Source: Symploca sp. SIO1C2 | Lineage (GTDB): Bacteria > Cyanobacteriota > Cyanobacteriia > Cyanobacteriales > Coleofasciculaceae | Direction of reading: 5' to 3' | NCBI GenBank assembly: GCA_010672925.1 | Contig: JAAHFP010000018.1 | Span: forward strand, 63,946 to 127,945 | DNA length: 64,000 nucleotides | Shown here: in pieces, positions 44,601-52,300 of the stretch | How the letters are laid out: the number at the start of each line of letters is the position of its first letter | How positions within the stretch are numbered: the first letter of the stretch is position 1 | Position numbers and translations under genes: made by a program | The notes under the pieces: model-generated | Database searches by the model: none | Told to the model about the DNA's origin: nothing | Seen by the model: the letters and a program-made list of their open reading frames with translations, nothing else

Positions 44601-46347
44601 GGACTTTAATTAAGGCACTAACAGCAGTATCTGAGCCAATTTCACCTAAAGCATATGCTGTACTCCTACGCACCTCATCATAGTTCGAGTCTACTAGGAC
44701 TTCAATTAAGGCACTAACAGCAGCATCTGAGTTAATTTCATTTAAAACATCTGTCGCACTTCGACGCACCTCATAGTTGGAGTCTTCTAGGGCTTTAATT
44801 ATTGCAGGAACTATTTCATTTGACTTTGTTACCCTTGCTAAAATCACTTTAAGCAGCTGAGGCAGTTGTAACCCAAGCACCAAATCTACTGTTTGCTTCT
44901 GAAATTTACCTTTAACCTCTCCTGCCAACCTAGCACCTAAGAGCCAATCTACCTCCAATGCCAACTTCACCACCCGCACCGCCTGCTGCTCATCCTCCAG
45001 CAACTCCATCATTAGTGCTAAAGGCTCAGTCCATTTGAGATAATTCAAATAATCCCACTTCAACTGTTGATCAGAAAGACTTGCCAATCGCTGCAACAAT
45101 TGCTCTGCCGTATAATACTCCAGAAGCAACTGATGGCAAAACCCAATTTGATTACTACCTGGATCAACTCTAATTAGATGATAGTCTAGTAAATCTTGCA
45201 ACCAGTAACGAGCATCATCATCTGGAGAAGCTACCTTACCTCGCAAAAATTCCGTTAGTTTTACCTTAGCTTCCTGCCGGGGAATGGCAACCATTAGTTC
45301 CGTCTTGGATTTTCCCTGAGTCATTACCCAAGCTAAATGTTGCAATAAATCCTGCCACCAATCCCGTGATTCTCTATAAGTGCAGACACCTTGCTTCAGC
45401 TGATAGTCATAAATCTCGGTAAAGCGGCGAAATACCGAACCCAAATTAGCAGGTATTTGGTTAGAGTTGTTAGCAAATACAGAGCAAAGCATCCACAACA
45501 ACAGGGGTGTTTCCCCAAACTCTCGCAAGCGACTACCCAACTGCTTAAGCATCTGCTCACCCTGTTGTGGCAAGTAAGCACAGACAAACCGCCGCATCTG
45601 AGCTTCCGTCAGGGGTTGCATCTCCAGTTTCTTGGTAATATTCAGGTCTCCCCCTACCCCCAAATCCCTTGTGGTGAATACCATTGGTGCATTGGGGTAG
45701 TCTTGACGAAACACCCTTACCTGCTGTCTAGCCTCTTCCGAAGGCAATTCATTAAATCCATCCAACAGCAGTAACAATCTTCCCTGACGCAGCCACTGTT
45801 TCAATATCTCCTCATCCACATCCAAATCTGGCTGATGTTTAAGTAGAAATGCCTTTACCCTCTCCAAAACCGAATGCTGATAATACCGCAACTCCACCAA
45901 CACCGGAATCCTAAAAACATCCCCATCTCCCCATCTCCCAATCTCCGCGTCTCTTCCTCTTCCAATCTCCGCGTCTCTTCCTCTTCCAATCTCCGCGTCT
46001 CCGCGTCTCCGTGTCTCCGTGTCTCTTCCTCTCTCCGCTTCCTCTAATAACAACCGTACCAAAGCCGTCGATTTCCCGGAACCAGGACGACCTACTAACA
46101 AGACATGATTAGGAGCATATTTGCGCAATCCTTCAACAACCGCCAACCGCTCGATTTTCTCCTTTCCGTCTTCCCTCTCTTCCTGCTGTTGCTCAACCGT
46201 CTGCACCATCAAATCTAACAGTGGGGGGCATTGTTTCTGCTTATCCCGTTGTTTCCCCACCACATCCGTGAGGGTGTAAAATTCCCACCATTGGGCGTAT
46301 TCCTGGCAAATTGAATCAAGATAGGGATGTAACTGGTTATCGTACAC
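41698..46347 (-). CDS. NACHT NTPase, 21 HEAT repeats, C-terminal caspase-like protease
   Basis: The 1549-residue protein starts at a GTG (46347; an in-frame stop lies just upstream). A NACHT-type NTPase occupies about 30-330, with Walker A VGRPGSGKST and Walker B LLLLLDGFNELP. Between them an in-frame low-complexity stretch of (RG)RDAEIG units derives from CTCCGCGTC repeats. Residues about 515-1175 are 21 HEAT units of 31-34 residues. Residues about 1215-1490 form a caspase/peptidase C14 domain with His1308 (YYSGHGW) and Cys1359 (IIDSCHAAG). A short glycine/asparagine tail (NININAAGDIS) ends it. NACHT-like STAND proteins with caspase effectors are linked to bacterial immunity and regulated death. 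The effector being C-terminal is unusual. A 28-bp palindrome sits in frame within the caspase part. Confidence 0.92.
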   Translation of the reverse strand: MYDNQLHPYLDSICQEYAQWWEFYTLTDVVGKQRDKQKQCPPLLDLMVQTVEQQQEEREDGKEKIERLAVVEGLRKYAPNHVLLVGRPGSGKSTALVRLLLEEAERGRDTETRRRGDAEIGRGRDAEIGRGRDAEIGRWGDGDVFRIPVLVELRYYQHSVLERVKAFLLKHQPDLDVDEEILKQWLRQGRLLLLLDGFNELPSEEARQQVRVFRQDYPNAPMVFTTRDLGVGGDLNITKKLEMQPLTEAQMRRFVCAYLPQQGEQMLKQLGSRLREFGETPLLLWMLCSVFANNSNQIPANLGSVFRRFTEIYDYQLKQGVCTYRESRDWWQDLLQHLAWVMTQGKSKTELMVAIPRQEAKVKLTEFLRGKVASPDDDARYWLQDLLDYHLIRVDPGSNQIGFCHQLLLEYYTAEQLLQRLASLSDQQLKWDYLNYLKWTEPLALMMELLEDEQQAVRVVKLALEVDWLLGARLAGEVKGKFQKQTVDLVLGLQLPQLLKVILARVTKSNEIVPAIIKALEDSNYEVRRSATDVLNEINSDAAVSALIEVLVDSNYDEVRRSTAYALGEIGSDTAVSALIKVLGDSNYDEVRRSTAYALGEIGSDTAVSALIKVLGDSNYDEVRRSTAYALGEIGSDTAVSALIEVLEDSNYEVRWSAVDALGKIGSDAAVTALIEVLEDSNYEVRRSTAYALGKIGSDVAVSALIKLLGDSSYEVRRSTAYALGEIGSDAAVTALIKLLEDFNYQVRWSAVDALRKIGSDVAVTALIKVLDHSNYEVRRSAADALGKIGSDVAVTSLIHALEHSNYEVRGNAAEVLGEIGSIAAIPALINALKESYSYVRLNAAFALGKIGSIAAIPVLTNALEHSGDCVRIKSVELLGKIDSDVAVPALINCLKHSDYEVRIKSVELLGKIDSDVAVLALINCLKYSDYNVRLKATEALGKNGSDIAVNALIYALEDSDDEVREMAAKTLGKIGSNIAVTALMNALEDFDYEMREITADALGKIGSNTAVPALINALEDSEYKVRLSAANALGKIGSNTAVPALINALEDSEYKVRLSTVNALEKIDSDIAVPALINTLKDFNYEIRVSAAYALGKIRSDAAFTAVPALINALKDFNYEVRVSAAYALGKIGSDAAVTALINTLEDFNSVVRGSAAYALGKIGSDTAIHQLIKKLQDHNFVTVNSGATLKQVLTALQTIQQSCQYYRPTSRLTMPKTLSHNYALLIGVGESAYPQWSLPVTVKDTLALKSLLTDSNLCGYVDDEQHLRLLNDAIATKESILSNLNWLQQQAAADSEATVFVYYSGHGWLDNATGKYYLIPHDVEPFDIPNSALPADTFTEALRQIPAQRLLVIIDSCHAAGMATAKNTPVETLHATSLRLPNNFLPTALPKELIDKLKQGTGRAVFTSSTGEQQSWIRPDGKMSIYTFHFLEALQGAANQPGDQVVTVSNLMNYVGKTVPESAKQLCQAEQTPFFDFATEDFPVALLHGGKGMPQQGWDEVKAEAQERISQISNVSVEGNQSQMNLSGGSTNININAAGDISNVGIS
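42207..42234. repeat. 28-bp perfect palindrome inside the caspase coding region
   Basis: The palindrome, with centre CGTTGCATGCAACG, encodes VETLHATSLR about 30 codons after the catalytic Cys without breaking the frame. The same palindrome, extended to 34 bp, lies at 63751-63784 near the rRNA operon. Confidence 0.9.
45920..46038. repeat. CTCCGCGTC-type tandem repeats inside the NACHT coding region
   Basis: CCCCATCTC, CTCCGCGTC and CTTCCTCTT units of nine bases repeat in frame. They are translated on the minus strand as RGRDAEIG and TRRRGD units just after Walker A. The kinase gene at the left edge holds a similar array at about 575-625. Confidence 0.85.
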
Positions 46348-46451
46348 CTGTGCCTATTGTCGATAATTCGGGTTTTATGGGGGAGATTCGGAAGGCGATC
46401 GCTATTCTATCCTAAATACCAAACCAGACACCAGACTATCAATCCAATCAC

Positions 46452-46536
46452 AATTTAAACGATTTTAGTAGTGGGAGCATCTTGCTCCCTAGAATTGCAT
46501 CTTGCTCCCTAGAATTACACCCTAGCTTGATTAACC
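46452..46536. repeat. Direct repeat with GGGAGCATCTTGCTCCC hairpin, left copy
   Basis: The repeat begins AATTTAAACGATTTT, contains the hairpin GGGAGCATCTTGCTCCC (with a partial second copy) and ends CCTAGCTTGATTAACC. The right copy is at 47066-47127. The two bracket the 46578-47065 gene pair. Confidence 0.8.
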
Positions 46537-46577
46537 TACCTCCGATAATAAGGTAGTGCGATCGCTATTTTCTTTAG

Positions 46578-46748
46578 CTAACGGTGGTAGTAACCCATAA
46601 ATGCTGATAGCTGCCACCTTTCTCGAAAAAAAGGTAATATCTTATCTCGCTCAGGCAAAAATCGATTGTTTTTTAGCAGCTGCTGAAATTCAGAAACCTG
46701 CTCCCTACAGAGATTTGGATCGAAAGCAATCTGGGAAAACTTCTTCAT
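46578..46748 (-). CDS. Truncated 56-residue protein, coupled by ATGA overlap
   Basis: The frame begins at an ATG that overlaps the TGA of the 46745-47065 gene, so the two are translationally coupled. The protein (MKKFSQIAFDPNLCREQ..., ILPFFRERWQLSAFMGYYHR) resembles the first 55 residues of longer cyanobacterial proteins, which I remember as possible DUF4263 (Shedu-like) nucleases. This recollection is not secure. If it is right, this is an N-terminal remnant. Directly after the stop the left direct repeat approaches, which fits truncation. Confidence 0.45.
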   Translation of the reverse strand: MKKFSQIAFDPNLCREQVSEFQQLLKNNRFLPERDKILPFFRERWQLSAFMGYYHR

Positions 46749-47065
46749 AGAACTACAGGCTGCTGTATTTTTTTATCTTTTCCGAAGTAGTAATCGACCA
46801 TTTCCCGATTAAATATATCTAAGATCTCGATTTCATTGCCTGCTTTAATCCCAAAAATTAAACCAAATGAGGGAGTGGCATAGAGGCGATAAAGCTGTTC
46901 CTCAGTTTCAAGCCGCTTCATTTCCTTTATAAGGGGTTTGTCCGGAGAAAAGCTCTCTAGAGAATGAATGACTTGCATAACGGCTTCTCTTTCAGATTCT
47001 GATAAAGTATCCAGACCAAAAAAGACTCGACGATGGAGTTTTACGGTATTGACATTGGCATTCAT
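46745..47065 (-). CDS. RelE/ParE-like small protein (106 residues)
   Basis: Helices (SESEREAVMQVIHSLESF) are followed by strands YRLYATPSFGLIFGIKAGNEIEILDIFNRE. This is the order and character of the RelE/ParE toxin fold, in which the last strands carry arginines for RNA or gyrase action. I cannot be sure of catalytic residues. No antitoxin was recognised upstream: the start codon directly adjoins the right direct repeat. It could also be a ParE-like protein of another role. Confidence 0.5.
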   Translation of the reverse strand: MNANVNTVKLHRRVFFGLDTLSESEREAVMQVIHSLESFSPDKPLIKEMKRLETEEQLYRLYATPSFGLIFGIKAGNEIEILDIFNREMVDYYFGKDKKIQQPVVL

Positions 47066-47127
47066 AATTTAAACGATTTCAGTGGGAGCATCTTGCTCCC
47101 TAAAATTATATCCTAGCTTAATTAGCC
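47066..47127. repeat. Direct repeat with GGGAGCATCTTGCTCCC hairpin, right copy
   Basis: Same orientation as 46452-46536, starting AATTTAAACGATTTC and ending CCTAGCTTAATTAGCC. It abuts the start codon of the 46745-47065 gene and so lies in its promoter or leader region. Confidence 0.8.
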
Positions 47128-47231
47128 GAATTACACTGCAATGATCAATCTGCGATTGCCTTCGGCACCAGCATAAGCGATCGCTAATGGATTTATCATG
47201 TTAAGGGTAAACATGGAACTGGCATCCTGCA

Positions 47232-48164
47232 ATGATTCAGTCAACCCTGGCAATTCTTGGTGCTGGTGCTTGGGGAACAGCTCTAGCATCCTTAGCAAGG
47301 TACAATGGTCATCAGGTACGCTTGTGGTCTCGTAGTAGTTCCCAAACCCTAGAAGAAGTGCTGATGGAAGTTGAGGTAATCGTCTCAGCCATTTCCATGA
47401 GAGGGGTTGCCCCTACTGCTGCCAAAATGCAAGGAATTGAGTTACCTGCCAACGTGGTGATGGTGACAGCAACCAAGGGGTTAGACACCAACACAACTCA
47501 CACCCCCTCTCAAATTTGGCAAGCTACATTTCCCAAGCATCCAATTGTAGTACTCTCTGGCCCAAATCTCTCGAAAGAAATTGAACAGGGACTACCCGCT
47601 GCCACGGTAGTTGCCAGTACTAACCTCAAAGCAGCAGAACTAGTGCAACAGATATTTGCTTCTGAGCGCTTCCGAGTTTACACCAGTACCGACCCCATTG
47701 GTACTGAGTTAGGGGGAACCTTGAAAAATATCATTGCGATCGCAGCTGGAGTTTGTGATGGTCTTAAACTGGGTACTAATGCTAAATCTGCTCTAGTTAC
47801 TCGTGCTTTAACAGAAATTATTCGTGTTGGCACTCACCTTGGTGCTCAAACAGAAACTTTCTTCGGCTTGTCTGGTTTGGGAGATATGTTAGCCACTTGC
47901 AACAGTCCCCTCAGCCGCAATTATCAGGTTGGTTACAATTTAGCACAAGGGAAATCTTTGGAGGAAATTCTTCGGGAATTAAAGGGTACAGCTGAAGGAG
48001 TTAATACTACTAATGTGCTAATTGATTTGGCAAATCGGGAACAAATTCCAGTACCAATTGCTTGGCAGGTTTATCGTCTACTCAATAATAAGATAACTCC
48101 ATTAGAGGCAGTGGAAGCTTTAATGGAAAGAGATTTAAAGTTAGAATTTGGTGATTTGTTCTAA
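47232..48164 (+). CDS. gpsA: NAD(P)H-dependent glycerol-3-phosphate dehydrogenase
   Basis: The 310-residue protein has the N-terminal Rossmann motif GAGAWGTAL, the conserved SGPNLSKEI segment, the substrate Lys region GTLKNIIAIAAGVCDG and the C-terminal GLSGLGDMLATC. It reduces dihydroxyacetone phosphate to sn-glycerol 3-phosphate, the backbone of membrane lipids, in the cytoplasm. Length is normal for cyanobacteria, though the segment between the Rossmann motif and SAISMRG looks slightly shortened. It is a single gene followed by an inverted-repeat element. Confidence 0.95.
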   Translation: MIQSTLAILGAGAWGTALASLARYNGHQVRLWSRSSSQTLEEVLMEVEVIVSAISMRGVAPTAAKMQGIELPANVVMVTATKGLDTNTTHTPSQIWQATFPKHPIVVLSGPNLSKEIEQGLPAATVVASTNLKAAELVQQIFASERFRVYTSTDPIGTELGGTLKNIIAIAAGVCDGLKLGTNAKSALVTRALTEIIRVGTHLGAQTETFFGLSGLGDMLATCNSPLSRNYQVGYNLAQGKSLEEILRELKGTAEGVNTTNVLIDLANREQIPVPIAWQVYRLLNNKITPLEAVEALMERDLKLEFGDLF

Positions 48165-48166
48165 TA

Positions 48167-48259
48167 TATAGCACTTCTCATGCTTGTGAGGTACATCAGT
48201 TATTATTTTTTGGGAATGGGGAATGGGAAATGTACCTCACGGATGCGAGAACTGCTGTA
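48167..48259. repeat. 30-bp imperfect inverted repeat after gpsA
   Basis: Arms 48167-48196 and 48230-48259 (TTGTGAGGTACAT and ATGTACCTCACGG cores) can form a long hairpin just after the gpsA stop. It is bordered by TA and looks like a small MITE that may also end transcription. Heptamers (CCTAAAA, CACCTAC) follow at 48297-48350. Confidence 0.6.
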
Positions 48260-48393
48260 AATTTGTTTTAGCTTAAAGCATTGTTTAGGAAATCCCTAAA
48301 ACCTAAAACCTAAAACCTACCACCTACCACCTACCACCTAACACCTAAATTATGGACTACTATACCTTATATTAGTATCCAGTAAACATTGTT

Positions 48394-48615
48394 TCATAGC
48401 TCACGGATACGCTCTAAGTCCATTGCGCGGTTTGCTTCAATATTGCCAATAATTTCATCTATCAGTTCAGGGGTATCAGATGCCATTCCCGCAAAGTCCA
48501 TGAAATCAACAGGCGAGCGTTTTGCTTTGAGAAAACGCAGGAAGTTAAGCACTTCTTTAATCACAGGTGACGGAACAGTTTCCAGTTCTTTGAGCAGTTC
48601 TTGTTTTGGTGTCAT
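48394..48615 (-). CDS. DUF2281-like small protein (antitoxin-type)
   Basis: The 73-residue protein starts TPKQELLKELETVPSPVIKEVLNFLRFLKAK, a pattern found in cyanobacterial DUF2281-type proteins that commonly act as antitoxins. Its C-terminal half is an acidic helix (LERIREL end). An upstream ATG three codons earlier is possible. No toxin partner is adjacent: the next gene on the strand is the large GTPase. It may be solitary. Confidence 0.55.
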   Translation of the reverse strand: MTPKQELLKELETVPSPVIKEVLNFLRFLKAKRSPVDFMDFAGMASDTPELIDEIIGNIEANRAMDLERIREL

Positions 48616-48684
48616 GGCGATCAACGCAAGCTGGTGCTGGAGGCAATCGCTCCATAGGTTGCTTTCTATTATGCGGAATATAGG

Positions 48685-50598
48685 TTAAATCTGCTTAAGA
48701 TAGTAATCAAACTTTTCCTGTAATTGTTCAACGGTTAACTTCTGAGTCCAGTATTCTACCAAGGCATGACCAAATGCCCAAGCGTTGCGCTCTGGTGAAG
48801 CAGAGTTTTCCATTAGTAAAGGCCAGAAGGAAAGTAGGTCAAAATTGAGGGTGTTAGAATCCTCTTGATTAAGGAGCGAAAATAGATCATAGGCCATCTG
48901 GAGTTTGCCAATAACTACAGGCAACTGTTCCACAGGAATTTGCTCTGCCAATAGATAAGCTAGGGTTGGTGCTCCGGTGGAGAGGGTAGAAATAAACTGG
49001 AGAACTGGACTTTTCAACAGTGCCGTCAGTCCTTGGGTAGTTGTCATCTGGAAGGTATAATGGTCAATAATTTTCGCCGCAGCAATAGTGCGGGCTTCCA
49101 AATTGCGTAAAAAGCGAGCAAGACGGAGTTGCTTGGCAGGGGCAATCGCTTCTACTAAAGTTAATGATAAGGCTTCTACTCCCCAGGAAGCTCGACCAGT
49201 TTGGAGGTCAGCAGTTACGATGGGCAAAGTCTGCTCACAAAATGCCTCAAGTAGCTCAGCCCGATACTCCGTTGCTCCCCGAATAGCCATTTCCTTAGGA
49301 CGTTCCCCCCATTGCCAATTATAAGGAGGCTGCCACTCTCGGATCGGACGCAAACGATCTACCTGGGTAACGATCGCAATTGTCGGTAAGTCTGCAACTT
49401 CCGCCTTGAGGTCTTGGAGAAAGTCTACATCCATTTGTAAGGCTGGATCTAGAGCCGGGGTAACCAGCAGCAATAGATCCGCGTTGGTGGCATAATCTAG
49501 CACTAGCTCCCGAAGAGCCCCACGGTTAACTTGTTCGTAACCCGGAGTATCCCAAAGCGTTAACATTTCCCCAGTTGAGTTTTGCCAGTGGTAATTCTGA
49601 ATCTGATCAGTACTGGGCAAAACATCCACAGCGGATAGATCTGCTTCAAACAGAGTGTTGATCAGGCTGCTTTTTCCTGAGCCAGTTCTCCCTACTAGTA
49701 AAATATTGACAGGTTTTTGTTCAACTACTTCCGGAGGTTGAGCTTGAGCCAGGATATCTCGGAGGGTTTGGGTTTTTGCTGTGGGTAGAGTTGGGGTAGC
49801 AACAGAAAATTCTGAAGTAGGTATTGGGCTATCTCCGTAGAGAGCAACTGCCTGCTGACAGAGATTCCTGAGAGCCACTTCCCGAAACAGCTGGCTCAAA
49901 TTCACTAGCAGTTGTTCCGTTGCCTGCTGACTAGAACCCCTACTCATGGCTTTTGCCGCTGCTGCTGCGGGATTCAATAACCACTGAGCCCAATTCCAGA
50001 CTCTCAAAAGTTTGCGAGCAGAGGGCTCCAGCTTACGGTAGACTTCATAACCTTGGTAAGCTTGTCCTACAGTAACCTGACTAAGAGCCGGGGATAACTT
50101 TTGCATCCACAAATCCAGCTCATCCACTGTCCCTCGCAGCAACCCATAAGCCTCCGGCAGATAGATGTTCAGCAGGGGATATTTGACTTCCGGATGGTAA
50201 ACTTGTGCGATCGCAACAATAAGCTCTTGGCATCTTACCCAAAAAATTTGCCAGTCTTCCCAGATGGGTGGATCCTGCTGCGCTGCTTTCAGGGTTTCTT
50301 GGAGTACTGCTTCTATCTGATTTGCGGTATCGCTACCCTCTGATAAGCTGGTTCTCTTGCCTACGGTGGATTCGATTTCTTCACCGACTTGAGCCATAAC
50401 AGCTTCCATCTGTTGGATAGTAGGTTTAGTCCATTTGACTAACAACCAACGCCAACCCAATAACAGGAAGATAAATAACCCCCAAATCCAACTAATACCC
50501 CAGGCGTGGATTTGCGCACCTGCTGCAATCAATAAAAAACCGACGATGATTGCAATGGGAAGGGTTAATACCAACCACTGCCAAAGTTTTAATCGCAT
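48685..50598 (-). CDS. Membrane-anchored Era-like GTPase
   Basis: The 637-residue protein has two membrane segments at about 8-50 and a long helical region. A GTPase domain follows, with P-loop GRTGSGKSSL near 302, DTPG as G3, and TQVD in place of the usual NKxD for G4. About 180 helical residues come after it. This architecture is common in cyanobacteria for proteins of unknown role, sometimes annotated as ribosome-binding GTPase because of the G domain. A function at the membrane is inferred. The next gene upstream, DUF3082, ends 31 bp before its start, so co-transcription is likely. Confidence 0.85.
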   Translation of the reverse strand: MRLKLWQWLVLTLPIAIIVGFLLIAAGAQIHAWGISWIWGLFIFLLLGWRWLLVKWTKPTIQQMEAVMAQVGEEIESTVGKRTSLSEGSDTANQIEAVLQETLKAAQQDPPIWEDWQIFWVRCQELIVAIAQVYHPEVKYPLLNIYLPEAYGLLRGTVDELDLWMQKLSPALSQVTVGQAYQGYEVYRKLEPSARKLLRVWNWAQWLLNPAAAAAKAMSRGSSQQATEQLLVNLSQLFREVALRNLCQQAVALYGDSPIPTSEFSVATPTLPTAKTQTLRDILAQAQPPEVVEQKPVNILLVGRTGSGKSSLINTLFEADLSAVDVLPSTDQIQNYHWQNSTGEMLTLWDTPGYEQVNRGALRELVLDYATNADLLLLVTPALDPALQMDVDFLQDLKAEVADLPTIAIVTQVDRLRPIREWQPPYNWQWGERPKEMAIRGATEYRAELLEAFCEQTLPIVTADLQTGRASWGVEALSLTLVEAIAPAKQLRLARFLRNLEARTIAAAKIIDHYTFQMTTTQGLTALLKSPVLQFISTLSTGAPTLAYLLAEQIPVEQLPVVIGKLQMAYDLFSLLNQEDSNTLNFDLLSFWPLLMENSASPERNAWAFGHALVEYWTQKLTVEQLQEKFDYYLKQI

Positions 50599-50629
50599 AA
50601 TGCCTGCTGGGACTTATAGTTATCTATTA

Positions 50630-50974
50630 TCAGTCAGAAGTCGAAGCTGTGCGGTTTTTCCAATTTTGAATTGAGATTTGGATCGCTAAAGCCACCAAAC
50701 CAACAGTAGCAATACCGAAGACGAAGGTGGCCAAACTACTCACCCCTACAACTAAAGTACGTACTGCGATCGCAATATTGATTGCTGTTGGATTACTAGA
50801 AGCAATTGGTTTAGCAGCATAGGTTTGAGCAATAGAGGAGGTTAGGGAGTAAGCAGCAAAGGCTAATCCTCCAGAAATCATTGCTCCAGTTAAGCAGCGC
50901 CAGGAACTTAGTGATTTTTGGCTATTTTCCTCAGTTTGGGAATCTTGGTTAGGAGTGGGAGGTAGATCAGTCAT
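50630..50974 (-). CDS. DUF3082 family membrane protein
   Basis: The 114-residue protein has a polar N-terminal 30 residues and then two or three membrane segments. These are WRCLTGAMISGGLAFAAYSL, a helix around AINIAIAVRTLVVG, and LATFVFGIATVGLVALAIQI. Such a layout is typical of the cyanobacterial and plastid DUF3082 family, whose role is unknown. MTDLPPTPN at 50974 is taken as the start, as the ten upstream residues are atypical. It precedes the GTPase gene by 31 bp. Confidence 0.78.
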   Translation of the reverse strand: MTDLPPTPNQDSQTEENSQKSLSSWRCLTGAMISGGLAFAAYSLTSSIAQTYAAKPIASSNPTAINIAIAVRTLVVGVSSLATFVFGIATVGLVALAIQISIQNWKNRTASTSD

Positions 50975-51004
50975 CTGTAGGTAGGTATTAAAAAAAAGTA
51001 ACAA

Positions 51005-51385
51005 GTAATAAAGTGATCTCCAGGAAAAAATGCACCTATCGTAGGGTGTGTTAGCTAAGCGTAACGCACTGCGTCACGAGTACAATTATTTTCACGCAAT
51101 CGCCTAAGTAACAGAGTAAAAATACCACGTCGAAAAAGAAGGTGAGAAACAACTCCGCTTCCCTTGGAACCTAGCCTTCGGCAACGGCTTCGCCGAACTG
51201 CCTTCCGGATATCATAATTAATCAAAAATAATCCTTTAGAAATATGGAAAAAATTTCCGTCAATGATTAGAATTTACCGTAACTTCATTAATTTTCAATA
51301 ACAAATATTAATTAAAGTCAAAATATTATGACTTTTTTAGCTAGACTTAGTAATTATTGGAATATGCAAATAAATTTTTTGAAAA
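51005..51385. other. Intergenic region without a gene
   Basis: It holds a TAGGGTGTGTTAG/AACGCACTGCG-type imperfect repeat (about 51040-51075) and a GGCTTCGCCGAA palindrome near 51190. An AT-rich stretch (51220-51380) probably carries the promoter of the DUF1830 gene. I see nothing else. Confidence 0.5.
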
Positions 51386-51694
51386 ATGATAATGAGCGAA
51401 CTTTTTAATTCTCTTCCTGGCAATTGCCCTGAAAGTTTTCTTTGCTACTATTCAAACCAGAGTAGCAGAATCCAAATAATTCGGATTTCCAATATTCCCA
51501 GTTTTTATTTAGAAAGAGTGGTTTTTCCTGGTCAGAGACTATTATTTGAAGCAGTTGAACAGGCTAAACTAGAGGTACATACTAGTGATAAAATTACCAC
51601 AATTATTACTGATGTTATTCCTTGCGAACAGCTCAGTTGCAACAACAATAATAGAAAAACTGTAGCAAAAGTGCCCTGTTTAACTATGGTCTAG
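51386..51694 (+). CDS. DUF1830 family protein
   Basis: The 102-residue protein contains the family pattern: a Cys/Tyr strand (SFLCYYSNQSSRIQIIRISN) and YLERVVFPGQRLLFEA. VHTSDKITTIITDVIPCEQL completes the small beta domain. DUF1830 is restricted to cyanobacteria; I recall it being described near stress or nutrient genes, with function unknown. The second Met, at 51392, is an equally possible start. Confidence 0.82.
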   Translation: MIMSELFNSLPGNCPESFLCYYSNQSSRIQIIRISNIPSFYLERVVFPGQRLLFEAVEQAKLEVHTSDKITTIITDVIPCEQLSCNNNNRKTVAKVPCLTMV

Positions 51695-51814
51695 TTATTA
51701 GAGAATCTGAGTAAAGTAGCAATAATTCTTAATCAAGAAGGTAAGAGCCTCTAAGGTAGAGGTTAAGCTCATTTCATAAAAAGCAAAGCGGCTCTGTCAT
51801 TGGTCATTGGTCAT

Positions 51815-51900
51815 TAGTCATTGGTGACAAATTGAAGGGTGGCGCATTTTGTCAACTCCCATACATGGCGTTTGGGCGCTAAAAAACCCTATATAATGAC
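51815..51900. repeat. Copy of a 75-bp element shared with 54571-54646
   Basis: It starts GTGACAAATTGAAGG and includes CATTTTGTCAACTCCCAT and ATGGCG, then GCTAAAAAA. The same order is found at 54571-54646 in the same orientation. GGTCATT heptamers precede it. Confidence 0.65.
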
Positions 51901-51972
51901 AAACAACGGACAAGCAACGGATATAAAACGGACTAACAACGAACAACAAATGACCAATGACCAATTGCCAGT

Positions 51973-52200
51973 TCACTCTCCAAAACACCAAAAAAATAAC
52001 AACAGCGTAACCACCAGTATTAAAGAGATTAGGTGCTGTAAGTAATTAAAGATATCTATCGTCAACAATACGAGAGCTTCTGAAAACAGCCAATTACTCA
52101 CTAGTGCTAGTAAGATTAAGATAATAAACGGCACAGTACCTCCACAAAAGTCATTACCTAATGAACAGAGGGTGTGGCAGATTAAATACTGCCACCTCAC
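51973..52200 (-). CDS. Possible small two-helix membrane protein
   Basis: The 75-residue frame encodes two strongly hydrophobic segments (PFIILILLALVSNWLF and LISLILVVTLLLFFWCFG) joined by a polar turn, and would suit a small membrane protein. There is no recognised family and the start is uncertain. It lies head-to-head with the 52301 gene. Hydrophobic frames can arise by chance in AT-rich DNA. Confidence 0.3.
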   Translation of the reverse strand: MRWQYLICHTLCSLGNDFCGGTVPFIILILLALVSNWLFSEALVLLTIDIFNYLQHLISLILVVTLLLFFWCFGE

Positions 52201-52300
52201 CTCCTCTCAGATTGCCCAAATCAAGTTAAGGTTACAAGTAAACGGCCTTTTAGAATTGAGAATTGAGAACTCCGCAAGTGGTACTAGGAGGAGATGCATC

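Noticed and set aside
41698..46347. Reading the HEAT region as an assembly artefact.
   Set aside because: Most units have diverged and the frame is continuous. Only the three near-identical units remain open to that doubt.
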